DNA from: Acidobacteriota bacterium | GTDB lineage: Bacteria > Acidobacteriota > Terriglobia > Acidiferrales > UBA7541 | Length of the DNA: 64,000 nt | Direction: 5' to 3' | Assembly: GCA_013289715.1 (NCBI GenBank) | Contig: JABCZJ010000005.1 | Location: 62,001 to 126,000, forward strand | Shown: positions 34,397-43,644 of the stretch, in pieces | Layout of the letters: each line of letters begins with the position of its first letter | Numbering within the stretch: the first letter of the stretch is position 1 | The notes under the pieces: generated by a model | What the model was told of the DNA's origin: nothing | The model's input: the letters and a program-made list of their open reading frames with translations, nothing else | The model's database searches: none | Made by a program: the position numbers and the translations under genes

Positions 34397-35893
34397 ATGA
34401 GCCAAACCGGCGCCCCACTTGTAGGCTCCTACGATTACGCCGAGGTAGCTCGCTCGATATTAATCGCCTTCGCCGCCTCCTACGCCGCGCTCGATCTTGG
34501 GGGACGCGTAACCGCCGCGCGCGGCCGGGTTCGAGCGGCCTGGCTGACCGGCGGTGCCATTGCGATGGGCATCGGAATCTGGTCGATGAACTTCAAGGCG
34601 TTGTTGGCGTTCCGCTTGCCGGTCAAAGTGGAATACCACTGGCCCACAGTTCTGGCATCCCTCGTGGTAGCTGTCCTTGCGTCGGCAATAGCACTCTATA
34701 TAGCGACCCGAGAAAAAATGGGGCCGGCTCAGGCGTGGGCGGGCAGCGTTATCATGGGCAGCGGCATAGCAGCCGTGCATTACCTTGGCATGGCTGCCAT
34801 GCGATTGGCGGCGACAACCCGCTTTGAGCCGTTACTCGTGGTCCTGTCTGTTGTGCTCGCGATCTTGTTCTCCCGTCTTGCACTGGCGTTCACTTTCGAC
34901 CGCCGCGAAGATTCCGGGGGAACCACTTTGGCCAAGGTCATCAGCGCAGCAGTGATGGGTGCTGCCATTTCCCTAATGCACTACAGCGGCATGGCCGCCG
35001 TCAGCTTCCTGCCCGCTGCACTGATGCCGAACCTGTCGCACACTGTGAGCATCTCCCCGTTCGGCGGCTCTGGAATTGCTATTGCTACCTTTCTGGTTCT
35101 CGGCACAGCTATCTTGACGTCATCGGTGGACAGGCAGACGCAGGCTGAAATCCTGCGACTCAACGAAAGGCTCGAGCAACATGTGGTCGAGCGCACCAGT
35201 CAACTCACAGCCGCTAACCAGGAGCTGCGACGCCTCTCCGGACAACTCTTGCTCTTGCAGGACGAGGAGCGACGGAGGATCGCCCGGGACTTGCATGATT
35301 CCACAGGCCAAGACCTGGTCGCTTTGGCAACTGCTCTGAGTCAGCTCCGTGCCTCAATTCCTTCCTCCTCCAGGAGGTTGCGCAAACTCGCTTCCGAGTG
35401 TCAGGCATTGGCAGAGCAATGCATCCGTGAAATCCGCACTCTGTCATATCTCTTGCACCCGCCAATGCTGGAAGAAGAGGGATTGGAAGACGCCATTCGG
35501 CTATTTGTGGAGGGCTTCACCAAGCGCAGCGCAATCCAGGTGGAGCTGGAAGTGTCTCCCGAACTCGGCCGGCTTGGCCCTGATGCGGAGTTGACGTTGT
35601 TTCGCGTGGTTCAAGAGAGCCTCAACAACATCCAGCGTCATTCGGGAAGCCCGCGCGCCAAAATACAACTGGCTCGCAACCCGCAAGAGATCACACTGGA
35701 AGTGAGCGATGCAGGCAGCGGAATTTCGGAAAAGCAACCGATGCGGGACGGGGAAATTCCGTTTAAGCTCGGTGTTGGCATCCCCAGTATGCACGAACGC
35801 GTGAAGCTAGTAGGCGGACAGCTTACAATCGATTCCAGCAGCAGCGGCACAATCGTGCGCGTGACGATACGAATAAATGAGCGGACGCACTAG
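34397..35893 (+). CDS. MHYT-domain sensor histidine kinase (NarL-partner type)
   Basis: About 498 residues. The N-terminal half has seven hydrophobic segments with MHYT-type motifs: AVHYLGMAAM near 127 and LMHYSGMAAV near 194. A first copy reads IWSMNFKALL (61-70) with the histidine lost. A coiled linker leads to a HisKA_3 phospho-acceptor segment RRIARDLHDSTGQDL (His300) and a HATPase domain (LFRVVQESLNNIQRHSG, VSDAGSG). MHYT modules are thought to sense diatomic gases through a metal such as copper. The ATG at 34397 is preferred over a frame start at 34334. The partner regulator gene overlaps its end by 17 bp. Confidence 0.88.
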   Translation: MSQTGAPLVGSYDYAEVARSILIAFAASYAALDLGGRVTAARGRVRAAWLTGGAIAMGIGIWSMNFKALLAFRLPVKVEYHWPTVLASLVVAVLASAIALYIATREKMGPAQAWAGSVIMGSGIAAVHYLGMAAMRLAATTRFEPLLVVLSVVLAILFSRLALAFTFDRREDSGGTTLAKVISAAVMGAAISLMHYSGMAAVSFLPAALMPNLSHTVSISPFGGSGIAIATFLVLGTAILTSSVDRQTQAEILRLNERLEQHVVERTSQLTAANQELRRLSGQLLLLQDEERRRIARDLHDSTGQDLVALATALSQLRASIPSSSRRLRKLASECQALAEQCIREIRTLSYLLHPPMLEEEGLEDAIRLFVEGFTKRSAIQVELEVSPELGRLGPDAELTLFRVVQESLNNIQRHSGSPRAKIQLARNPQEITLEVSDAGSGISEKQPMRDGEIPFKLGVGIPSMHERVKLVGGQLTIDSSSSGTIVRVTIRINERTH

Positions 35894-36569
35894 CAAGCTA
35901 CGCATATTGCTGGCCGACGACCACGAACTCGTGCGCCGCGGCATTCGCGGACTCCTCCGCTCCCGACGCGGCTGGCGAGTGATTGGAGAGGCGGCGAACG
36001 GGCGGGAAGCCGTAGAAAAGGCAAACAAGCTGAAACCCGATGTAGCGGTTATAGATGTCAGCATGCCTGAATTAGACGGCCTGCAGGTGACGCGTCAGAT
36101 TCGAGACGCAAGTCCAAATACCGCGGTTGTAATTCTCACCATGCATGAGTCCGACCAGATGGTCCGCCGCGTTCTGGACGTTGGCGCCCTCGGCTACGTC
36201 TTGAAATCCGATCTCGCAGCAAATCTCGTTAAGGCCGTGAAAGCTGTTTCAGCAGGCAAGCGCTTTCTAACGCCCAAAGTATCCGAAATCGTAGTGAAAG
36301 GGTTTCTGAAGAGTGGAAAGCAAGCTGACCTGCCAGAACGTAGCGAACCAAGGCCAACTCCGCGCCAAACTGAAATTATTCGACTTTTGGCAGAGGGGAA
36401 AGCAAATAAGGTGATTGCCGCCGATCTCGGAATCAGTATCAGGACTGTAGAAACACACCGAGCGAAAATCATGCAGAAATTTGGACTGCATTCGCTCGCC
36501 GAACTCCTCCACTACGCCATCCGTCAAGGGATCGTCACACTTCCAAGCTCTATAGATTCAGCGCGTTAA
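35877..36569 (+). CDS. NarL/FixJ-family response regulator
   Basis: A 230-residue regulator. The receiver has Asp14-Asp15 in LLADDHELVRRG, the phospho-acceptor Asp60 in VAVIDVSMPELDG and a Lys in YVLKSD. The LuxR-type helix-turn-helix reads LLAEGKANKVIAADLGISIR and TVETHRAKIMQKF. The start lies inside the end of the MHYT kinase gene, and the pair forms a two-component system. Targets are unknown. Confidence 0.92.
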   Translation: MSGRTSKLRILLADDHELVRRGIRGLLRSRRGWRVIGEAANGREAVEKANKLKPDVAVIDVSMPELDGLQVTRQIRDASPNTAVVILTMHESDQMVRRVLDVGALGYVLKSDLAANLVKAVKAVSAGKRFLTPKVSEIVVKGFLKSGKQADLPERSEPRPTPRQTEIIRLLAEGKANKVIAADLGISIRTVETHRAKIMQKFGLHSLAELLHYAIRQGIVTLPSSIDSAR

Positions 36570-36765
36570 CCTTCGCGATTGAGCATTTCGCTTTGCATTC
36601 AGCCGGGTTCTAGAGCGTCGTCCGCGAGCCCTAAATCGGGGAGATCCCTGGCCAACTCCCGATTCGTCCCGGTTCACGACCAATCGGGCAGGTCGAATTT
36701 GTGGGTGGAGACGGCGATACCCAAGTCGTGATTTTCCAGTTTTCAGCAGAAATCCACAGGCCAGT

Positions 36766-37062
36766 GTGATTGACTCGGTGGTTCCTCTAGAGTACAAGCG
36801 CCTCGGGGGTGCTCCGTTGAGGAAACCAAAAGGCGTTGCGGTCACGCGGCGCGAAGTCGTGCGGCGCATTAACCGATCTCTTAAGCAGGATGACCCTTTC
36901 CATCTGCTGCGACGAGCCCGTGGCGCGCGTGCTCAGCTTGATCGTGGGGACTACTATGTGGTCGATCTCATCCGCGACTTTGTCGTGCATCGTGACGTTG
37001 CGCTCGAAGCTGAGGCGCGCAAACGCGGAGTTCTTGCCGACTTCGAATACTTAGCGAATTGA
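36766..37062 (+). CDS. Conserved-looking small hypothetical protein
   Basis: A protein of up to 98 residues with a charged, structured C-terminal part (GARAQLDRGDYYVVDLIRDF and VALEAEARKRGVLADFEYLA). The GDYYVVD... ALARE-like pattern resembles small acidobacterial proteins I have seen without a known role. GTG at 36766 is the first possible start; a later initiator is possible. It stands alone after the two-component genes. Confidence 0.5.
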   Translation: MIDSVVPLEYKRLGGAPLRKPKGVAVTRREVVRRINRSLKQDDPFHLLRRARGARAQLDRGDYYVVDLIRDFVVHRDVALEAEARKRGVLADFEYLAN

Positions 37063-37355
37063 GTCGCCGATACCCTGCAACGCAACGAGGCGCGCGCCGA
37101 ATGGCGACGGCGGCGCCCGAAGGCCCTCTAGGACTTTCGGTTCACGAGCCTACCCCACAGTGCGTGATTAACCCGGACATCTCAACTCGAGCCGAGCTGT
37201 GAACGGCTGCTCTGGGGGCGACGATCATGATGAAAAGCGATCGATTGGGACTGCTTTCCTTCTGGTTCAGCCACATCGGACGGTGCGGGTGCACCGCAGC
37301 CCGCGCCTCATGAGCGTGGACCTCAACTGACCTTGGCCGGAAATTCTGTGGCTCG

Positions 37356-39188
37356 TCAAAAGGAGGCGGCCTTGTTTTTGCTGTCTACCGGGGGCAGACT
37401 GCCGATTCGCGACCACTCCTTGAATGGATCCGCCGATGGCCGCAGTCGTCCGGGATTCATATTGTTGCCCGGGTCGAGTCCGCGCTTGATCGCCGCCACG
37501 GCCTTTACCCCCAGCGGCGAGATGTCCGCGGCTAGCCAAGGCAAGTGCTCGGTGCCAACGGCATGGTGGTGCGAGAGAGTGGCGCCGTGATCGATAAATG
37601 ACTGCTGGGCGGCGCGCTTGACCTTCAAATACTGTTCCATTTCGCGTCCCAGGTTCTGGACGAAACCAAATGTGAAATAAAGACTCGCGCCGCATCGGTA
37701 GCTGTGACTGATATGGCAGCCGGTCCAGGGTGCGACCCCGCTCTCCAGAACTCCGTCCCGTATCGCTCTGATCGCGGCGTGATACAAAGGAGCGATGTTG
37801 CTCCACACCGTCGAAGTCTCGCTCACGTCCGCGGTCACACCGCGCTCCAGCAAGTAATCCCGGATGTGGGGGAAATCGTATTTGGTGGACTCGAAAGATT
37901 TGCCCGCGCTCGGCCCCATGCTGATGCCGCCAAATCTGCGGTAAATGGAGCCTGCATCACGCGACCGGCGGGCGACATCAACGCTGGGGCCCTCGAAGGC
38001 CGTTAGCATCAGACACGTTCGCGGCAGGTCAAAGCCCTTCGCTCGCAGATAGTGCTTGAAGATTTTGTTCACCACTTGCGAGACCTGAGAGGATGCCGGT
38101 TTAAAGGCGAGCGACAGCGCGGTCTTGTCCGGATCATTGAGCCGCGCCATCGCAGGCATGCATTCCCTGCGCGCGCATTCCCGCATTGCCTGGATGCCGC
38201 ACTCGAAGTCAGGAAACAGGAAAGCGGGCACAACCCGCGACTCGGGTCGTCGATGAACTCGCATCGTTGCTTCCGTGATTACGCCCAGCGTTCCCTCGCT
38301 GCCGATGCAAAGATGGTTCACGTCAATCCCATTCGAGGACTTGGGGACACTCCGTGTGGCCAACACGCCTTCCGGTGTCACCATGCGCAGGGCAACAACC
38401 ATGTCCTCGATCTTGCCGTACTTGTCGCTTTGCATTCCGGCAGATCGTGTGGCGATCCAGCCTCCGAGAGTGGAATGCAGAAACGAATCCGGAAAATGGC
38501 CGAGCGTGATACCGTGCGCGTTCAGCTGTTCTTCCAGATCAGGCCCAAAAATTCCGGCCTCGACGCGCGCGGTGAACGACTCGCTATCGACGGCCAGCAT
38601 TCGTCGCATGCGTCGCATATCCAGTGACACCGTCATGCGACGAGTTTCGGTCCGCTCGAGGCAGCCGGCAATATTCGATCCGCCGCCGAACGGGATGACC
38701 ACTACGTCATGGTCAGCGGCTGCTCGCAGCGTTGCCAATACATCGCTCTCGTTCTCGGGATAGACGACCAGATCAGGAGCGCCTTCGGCTGATCCGTGGC
38801 GCAGGCGAAAAAGGTCGCGGAAGCCCTTGCCATAGGCGTGAATCACGCGCTCCAGGCGGGCATCGCATATCTGCTGAGCGTACATGGTTGAGCGCAGTGC
38901 GGCTACGAAATGGTGGTTGATAGTTGGCTCTGGCAGGTGGACAGCTTCGAGCCGCACTGGCGGCATCGGAGGAGCTTCTCGTTCGATGCCAAGTTGCGAC
39001 TTGGCGTACGGCCAGAAGCTGGGATGGGCATCAGAATTGAAAGTGGCGTCAACATCCCCCCAACCCCACCACTTCATATGCCTGGGACTGTAAACCAAAG
39101 CAGCTCCTGTCACGCGCTCGCGAACCCGCACCGCGGAAGATTTGCGTGGTTCAAATGGAAATTCCTTTTCCGACCTCGGCTCGCACAT
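37356..39188 (-). CDS. Alkyldihydroxyacetonephosphate-synthase-like FAD-binding oxidase
   Basis: About 610 residues of the VAO/PCMH flavoprotein family. The FAD-binding region reads IPFGGGSNIAGC, the substrate-side segment reads FPDSFLHSTLGGWIATRSAG followed by MQSDKYGKIEDMVV, and the C-terminal histidine-rich motif is LSHHHAVGTEH. These match alkyl-DHAP synthase, which swaps the acyl chain of acyl-DHAP for a fatty alcohol to make an ether bond. Acidobacteria contain ether-linked membrane lipids. The ATG at 39188 follows GGGAGAAG and is better than the one at 39215. No acyltransferase or fatty-alcohol reductase gene is next to it, so a related D-lactate-type oxidase cannot be excluded. Confidence 0.75.
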   Translation of the reverse strand: MCEPRSEKEFPFEPRKSSAVRVRERVTGAALVYSPRHMKWWGWGDVDATFNSDAHPSFWPYAKSQLGIEREAPPMPPVRLEAVHLPEPTINHHFVAALRSTMYAQQICDARLERVIHAYGKGFRDLFRLRHGSAEGAPDLVVYPENESDVLATLRAAADHDVVVIPFGGGSNIAGCLERTETRRMTVSLDMRRMRRMLAVDSESFTARVEAGIFGPDLEEQLNAHGITLGHFPDSFLHSTLGGWIATRSAGMQSDKYGKIEDMVVALRMVTPEGVLATRSVPKSSNGIDVNHLCIGSEGTLGVITEATMRVHRRPESRVVPAFLFPDFECGIQAMRECARRECMPAMARLNDPDKTALSLAFKPASSQVSQVVNKIFKHYLRAKGFDLPRTCLMLTAFEGPSVDVARRSRDAGSIYRRFGGISMGPSAGKSFESTKYDFPHIRDYLLERGVTADVSETSTVWSNIAPLYHAAIRAIRDGVLESGVAPWTGCHISHSYRCGASLYFTFGFVQNLGREMEQYLKVKRAAQQSFIDHGATLSHHHAVGTEHLPWLAADISPLGVKAVAAIKRGLDPGNNMNPGRLRPSADPFKEWSRIGSLPPVDSKNKAASF

Positions 39189-39471
39189 CGTAAGCTTCTC
39201 CCGTCTCCGACACAACGAAATTGCCCTTCGAGGAAGCCTCTGAGCGAACGCAACGCTTGATAAACGCCCTCACCGGAGAGGTGTGGTTCTAGTACGTCAA
39301 ATATCCGATTACGCGACGCAATCAGGAGCTGGCCCCCTTCCAGTTTATCGACCTAACGGTTTGTTCAAACTGGTACGGCGGCGTGACCTTAACCTTCTAG
39401 CACTCGCAAGTTTGACAATCCTACGTCGGAAACCTAGGATACCCGCGAGAGATATCAGTGGAGGTGATTTT

Positions 39472-39786
39472 GTGCCTACACGCCAATGTCCCTTTTGCGG
39501 ACAGGTGGTGCATGACTCTCTGGCCGAATGTCCGCATTGTCATGAGACAATTCCGGAGTTGCGCGCCGATGCCCCTGCCTCTCGCCGCTCCGACGTTGGG
39601 CGCAGAAAAGTTCGCCGCGGGCTACTCTGTATGCTTCTGGCTGCGGTCATCCATTACTTCGCAGGTGGTTACAGCGGGATGCAACTTCCTTTCCCCATTC
39701 AGCCAGTTGTGACCGTGTATTTGGCACCCTTGCTGTTCTTGGCCGGACTCGGCCTCGCTCTTTATGGCTTTCTATTTGCACCGTAG
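39472..39786 (+). CDS. Small membrane protein with an N-terminal zinc ribbon
   Basis: A 104-residue protein starting at GTG 39472 with GGAGGTGA just upstream. The N-terminus has a zinc ribbon (CPFCGQVVHD and ECPHCHE), followed by a basic stretch and two hydrophobic segments (RGLLCMLLAAVIHYFAGG and APLLFLAGLGLALYGFLF). The frame is open to 39283 but that part is not protein-like. The role is unknown. Confidence 0.65.
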   Translation: MPTRQCPFCGQVVHDSLAECPHCHETIPELRADAPASRRSDVGRRKVRRGLLCMLLAAVIHYFAGGYSGMQLPFPIQPVVTVYLAPLLFLAGLGLALYGFLFAP

Positions 39787-39947
39787 GGCTTAGCTCTATG
39801 CGAATCGCTTTTCGGAATTGTGAATATTACCGAAGAGTATTTTGCTGTCGCTCGAGCATTCCTGATTAACAGCAAGTGTGCCGCCAGGATGGAGCTTCCG
39901 GGAAGAGTGACTGTTAGGACAGAAATCCCATTCTCTCGATGAACGCT

Positions 39948-39970
39948 AATCGGGACTTAGCCCGATTTTC
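39948..39970 (+). terminator. Putative intrinsic terminator
   Basis: AATCGGG and CCCGATT pair perfectly around a 6-base loop and are followed by a short pyrimidine tract (TTCTCTC). It lies about 160 bases after the zinc-ribbon membrane protein. The remainder of 39787-40465 shows no supported gene. Confidence 0.4.
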
Positions 39971-40465
39971 TCTCGGCAGCTGCAATGGCGGCGAACCTTC
40001 GGCCCACGTGCGGTTCAGAGCGCGGTGCAGCTGAATGCAACACGCAACGCTTATTCGCAGAGGAACCACAGGTAGGACACGGGACAGCGGAGATCTGTTT
40101 GGGGGTGAGTTCGCTCTTCCTCATCTACACAAAATGCGAGACCCCCGACCCGCAAGTCTGTCGAAAATTGCACCCCCCGGAAAAAAGGCGTCGCTCAACC
40201 TCGGAACGCGCACTCTTCCACTTGACCGATCAGGCGGGCTTATCGGGAGCCAGAGTGTGCACTCCCAGAAAGGGTCGGCTCGCGGCGCTCAACAAATAAA
40301 TACAGGATTCACCGTATTTCAGCGCCATGCCTGTGTAGGCTATGCTGGATGGCCGTCATGGCCCGGCAGCCAATCCGAGGTGGGTTGTAGACTGCCGGAA
40401 TTGTCTTGCGAGCTTCACTCACTCGGAAGTCGCGAAGGAACGCAAGCCCAATCAATGGCGAATTT

Positions 40466-41182
40466 ATGCACATTTTCTCAGGCGGAGGTGTGGAAACAAT
40501 CGTGAATCCCAGCCACAAAAAATCCAGGCGTGCGTCTACCCAAGAGCAGGCCTTCGATGCCCAGGCTTTTCTCGATTCGGCAGGACTGGCGAGGACGGTC
40601 GCAGAGTTTCGGAAAAAGGAAACGATCTTCTCACAGGGCGATCGCGCCAAGAATGTGTTGTACGTCCAAAAAGGTGGCGTGAGACTCTCCGTTATAAACG
40701 AAGCTGGAAAGGAAGCGGTGGTTGCGGTTTTAGGACCGGGGGATTTTTTCGGCGAAGGATGCCTGGCCGGTCAGCCGATCCGCATCGGGACGGCGACTGC
40801 GATTACGCCGACCGTGGTATTGGTGATCGAAATGAAGGAAATGATCCGCGTGCTGCACTACGAGCACGCATTTTCCGACCGATTCATCACCTACATGTTG
40901 TCGCGCAACATCCGCATTGAAGAGGATTTGGTCGATCAGCTTTTTAACTCCAGCGAAAAGCGCCTGGCTCGCACGCTGTTGCTGCTGGCACGCTACGGCA
41001 CCGAAGATAAACCGCAGCGAATTCTGCCCAAGATCTCGCAGGAAACGCTGGCAGAAATGGTGGGCACCACGCGCTCGCGCGTGAATTTTTTCATGAACAA
41101 ATTCAGAAGGCTCGGATTCATCAAGTACAACGGCGGTCTTCAGATCAACACGTCACTTCTGAGTGTTGTCCTGCACGAGTAA
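40466..41182 (+). CDS. Crp/Fnr-family transcriptional regulator (paralogue 1)
   Basis: About 238 residues. The cyclic-nucleotide-binding-type beta roll is clear (GDRAKNVLYVQKGGVRLSVI and AVLGPGDFFGEGCLAGQP), followed by a long helix and a winged helix (SQETLAEMVGTTRSRVNFFM). It lacks the N-terminal cysteines of Fnr, so it is not an oxygen-sensing [4Fe-4S] type. It is closely similar over its whole length to the regulator at 47440, including the unusual RVNFFMNKFR recognition helix. ATG 40466 is chosen; GTG 40502 behind a GGAGGT is an alternative. Confidence 0.88.
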   Translation: MHIFSGGGVETIVNPSHKKSRRASTQEQAFDAQAFLDSAGLARTVAEFRKKETIFSQGDRAKNVLYVQKGGVRLSVINEAGKEAVVAVLGPGDFFGEGCLAGQPIRIGTATAITPTVVLVIEMKEMIRVLHYEHAFSDRFITYMLSRNIRIEEDLVDQLFNSSEKRLARTLLLLARYGTEDKPQRILPKISQETLAEMVGTTRSRVNFFMNKFRRLGFIKYNGGLQINTSLLSVVLHE

Positions 41183-41762
41183 GGAACGACTTCCGCGTGC
41201 GCAAGCCGGCGCTAATTGGATTCTTGCCTGCCAGTCGCGCTAGCAATTTTCGACTCAGCGAAAAACCATTCCGCTGCGAATGTGTCTCAAACCGGACAGA
41301 TATCGGGCTTCCTGTCTTTCATGATCCTTCCCGCGGAGAAGCCGACCGGACAAGTGGCAGACTGGAATGAAGCGGGCAAATCCTATGGCAGAACATTCGT
41401 TTGCGACAGCTCGCAAGGCGTTTTTCGGAATCGCTGCCATAGCACCGAAGGTGAGCGCGCCTCTGACCGAGCGGCTGAAAACGCAAGACTCACCAGTCGC
41501 AGAAGAACCGTTACGGGCCCCTCGCGCGGCGCCTGCTCTGGACCTGCGTTGAAAGTCGGAAACCGCGCGTCGATCCGCCTCATTGGTTTGACCTCGTCGT
41601 GGACTCGCAGTAAGTAGTTTTGCGTGTGGAACTGCCTGGGGTCCGCCCGCGGACAATTTCAGTACACAGTTCGATGTATCGCCTTCCTCGGCCTTTGCTG
41701 TTCAACTTGTTTCTAAGGGGTCTAAGAAATGGTTGCCCCGATAGCTTCGAACGGTGCTTTCA
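41183..41762. other. Spacer with no recognisable gene
   Basis: Open frames on both strands here overlap each other and lack ribosome sites and recognisable motifs. I see no repeats or terminator. Confidence 0.35.
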
Positions 41763-42710
41763 ATGAAAATTTCGTCACGGACCGGATCGGCCGCTGCGAG
41801 TAATGTCAAACGGCCGTCACTGCTCCGCTTGCTTGTTTGTTCGTTGCTATGCAGTGCCCTGATGGCAGGAGACTCGGGCGGTCAGGCCGCGCGCGCCAGT
41901 TCCGGGCAGACTCCGACCCAGGCACTGGACGTTCCGGAACTCGACGCCGGTTTTCATCTACTTTACGAACTAAAGTTTGAGGAAGCTCGCACGCACTTCG
42001 AGGTCTGGCAGAAGTCCCACCCCGAAGACCCTGTTGGGAGCGCCTCCAAAGCGGCAAGTTATCTGTTTGAGGAGTGTTATCGACAAGGCGTCCTGACCTC
42101 GGGTTTTTTCCTGGACGACCAACGATTCCTGGGCAAAACCCCTCTAAAACCCGATCCGAAGCTGCGCGCGGCATTCTTCGCGGCGGATCAACAAGCGCAG
42201 GACTTGGCGCAGCTTCGATTGAAGACAAACCCGGACGATCCGAATGCACTGTTTGCAATGACCCTAAGCCTGGGCATGCAGGCCAACTATGCCAGCCTCA
42301 TAGATAAGCATCAGCTAGACAGCCTAAAAAAAGTCCGTGAGGCGGATGTGTATGCCAAGAAGCTGTTAGCGGTCGCGCCAGACGCTGCTGATGCCTATCT
42401 TGGTTTGGGCATGGCGAATTATTTCATTGGCAGTTTGCCTGGAACGAAGAAGTTTTTCCTCGGCTTTGCTGGCATTCACGGCGATAAGACTGCAGGTATC
42501 AAGCAGCTCGAAATTGCCGCCGAGCATGGCCGCTATCTTAGGCCGTTTGCAAAGATTTTGTTGGCGCTGGCGGCCCTGCGTGAGAAAAAGACAGAAGTGG
42601 CCCGCGCACAGCTTACCGATCTCGTCGCGGAGTTCCCCGAAAACCCGCTCTTTGTTAGCGAGCTAGCCAAGCTCAACGTTTCTGCTGCGGAGAGTCGTTC
42701 ACCTCAATAG
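41763..42710 (+). CDS. Exported TPR-type protein
   Basis: About 315 residues. A signal peptide with the hydrophobic core LLRLLVCSLLCSALMAG is followed by helical repeats with TPR character (LYELKFEEARTHFEVWQKSH and ADAYLGLGMANYFIGSLPG). It is probably periplasmic, with a scaffolding role. The ATG at 41763 is used; a GTG three codons before is equally possible. It is not in an obvious operon. Confidence 0.7.
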   Translation: MKISSRTGSAAASNVKRPSLLRLLVCSLLCSALMAGDSGGQAARASSGQTPTQALDVPELDAGFHLLYELKFEEARTHFEVWQKSHPEDPVGSASKAASYLFEECYRQGVLTSGFFLDDQRFLGKTPLKPDPKLRAAFFAADQQAQDLAQLRLKTNPDDPNALFAMTLSLGMQANYASLIDKHQLDSLKKVREADVYAKKLLAVAPDAADAYLGLGMANYFIGSLPGTKKFFLGFAGIHGDKTAGIKQLEIAAEHGRYLRPFAKILLALAALREKKTEVARAQLTDLVAEFPENPLFVSELAKLNVSAAESRSPQ

Positions 42711-42939
42711 TGAATTCTGACTGGGCGAAGTGCGCCGCCGTTTCCGGCGTGCCCCGTGTTCGTATCTCAACCGCCACGAACTGCGCTGGTGATTAACGCT
42801 GCGGGCTCAACCGGTCGTTCAGCCATAGTTTGCATCGCTTGTTCGATTCCTCGACGATCGACACGCGGTCGCCGGTGGTACCTTCGCTGAAGCAAAGGCT
42901 GCGCTGATGAAGCAAGTCACGAATCTTTTGCTGGTCGGT

Positions 42940-43460
42940 TCACACAAAGACCGACTCACCGATGGATGTCGAGTCCAGGTTTATCCGGCTTGTTTGAACG
43001 GCGTGCTTACTGTCTGGGGTGGGAGGAGTTGCGCCAGAGGCGCCCCGTCTGCGGCGCCACAGCTGCATGCCATCAGCTGTAATGGCCGTGATGGAATCAC
43101 CGTCTGCGCAGTGGCTGGTGCCGTACCGGTCGGGACCGTTTGCCGATGGCATCGCTTGAACAAGCTGCACGCTCTTGCAATCTGGAACGGCCCCCGAAGA
43201 TCATATCGCCGTCCCCACCGGCATTTTCCCTTGCCTGACTTTGAGCGTGGCTTCTGCCGAGCCATTTTTAGATTATGCGCTAACGCGGAAATTGCCCGCC
43301 TGTTTCGAGATAATCGCCAACTCATCTCCGCCGTCAGTCTGAATGGCGTCCGGGTCGGAAACAATCCAGGTGACATTGCGCTGCAACTGGCCGTTCTGGT
43401 TAACGAGACGGAACGATCTGGATTCACCCACGAGCAGCCTCCCACGTCGGGCACGACACC
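42940..43460 (-). pseudogene. Decayed gene with two in-frame stop codons
   Basis: One minus-strand frame gives protein-like sequence through the whole stretch: LLVGESRSFRLVNQNGQLQR, NVTWIVSDPDAIQTDGGDEL, SKNGSAEATLKV, then VPDCKSVQLVQAMPSANGPD and ADGMQLWRR. It is broken by TAA at 43273-43275 and TGA at 43201-43203. The TGA falls where a Trp would fit well (TGG to TGA). The beginning also needs a frameshift. The sequence has the look of an Ig-like or repeat domain of a secreted acidobacterial protein, but I cannot name the family. Confidence 0.6.
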
Positions 43461-43644
43461 GCGGTCAGCTGAGTGGGCGTGGATTCTCTCCTTTTGACGC
43501 AAAACGCCTCAGCCCAGCGCCGTGGGTCTGTTCAATAGGAAACCTACTAGCGTGAACGTCCGAAAAATGTTCCCGTGAGGTGTAGAGCGCAGGTGCAAGA
43601 AACGATCGAGCTGTGACGCTTCAGTTGTCCGTGAACGCGACCCC

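Noticed and set aside
42981..43502. 173-residue minus-strand frame and 196-residue plus-strand frame
   Set aside because: The protein-like signal is in a different minus-strand frame interrupted by stops, so these are shadows of a pseudogene.
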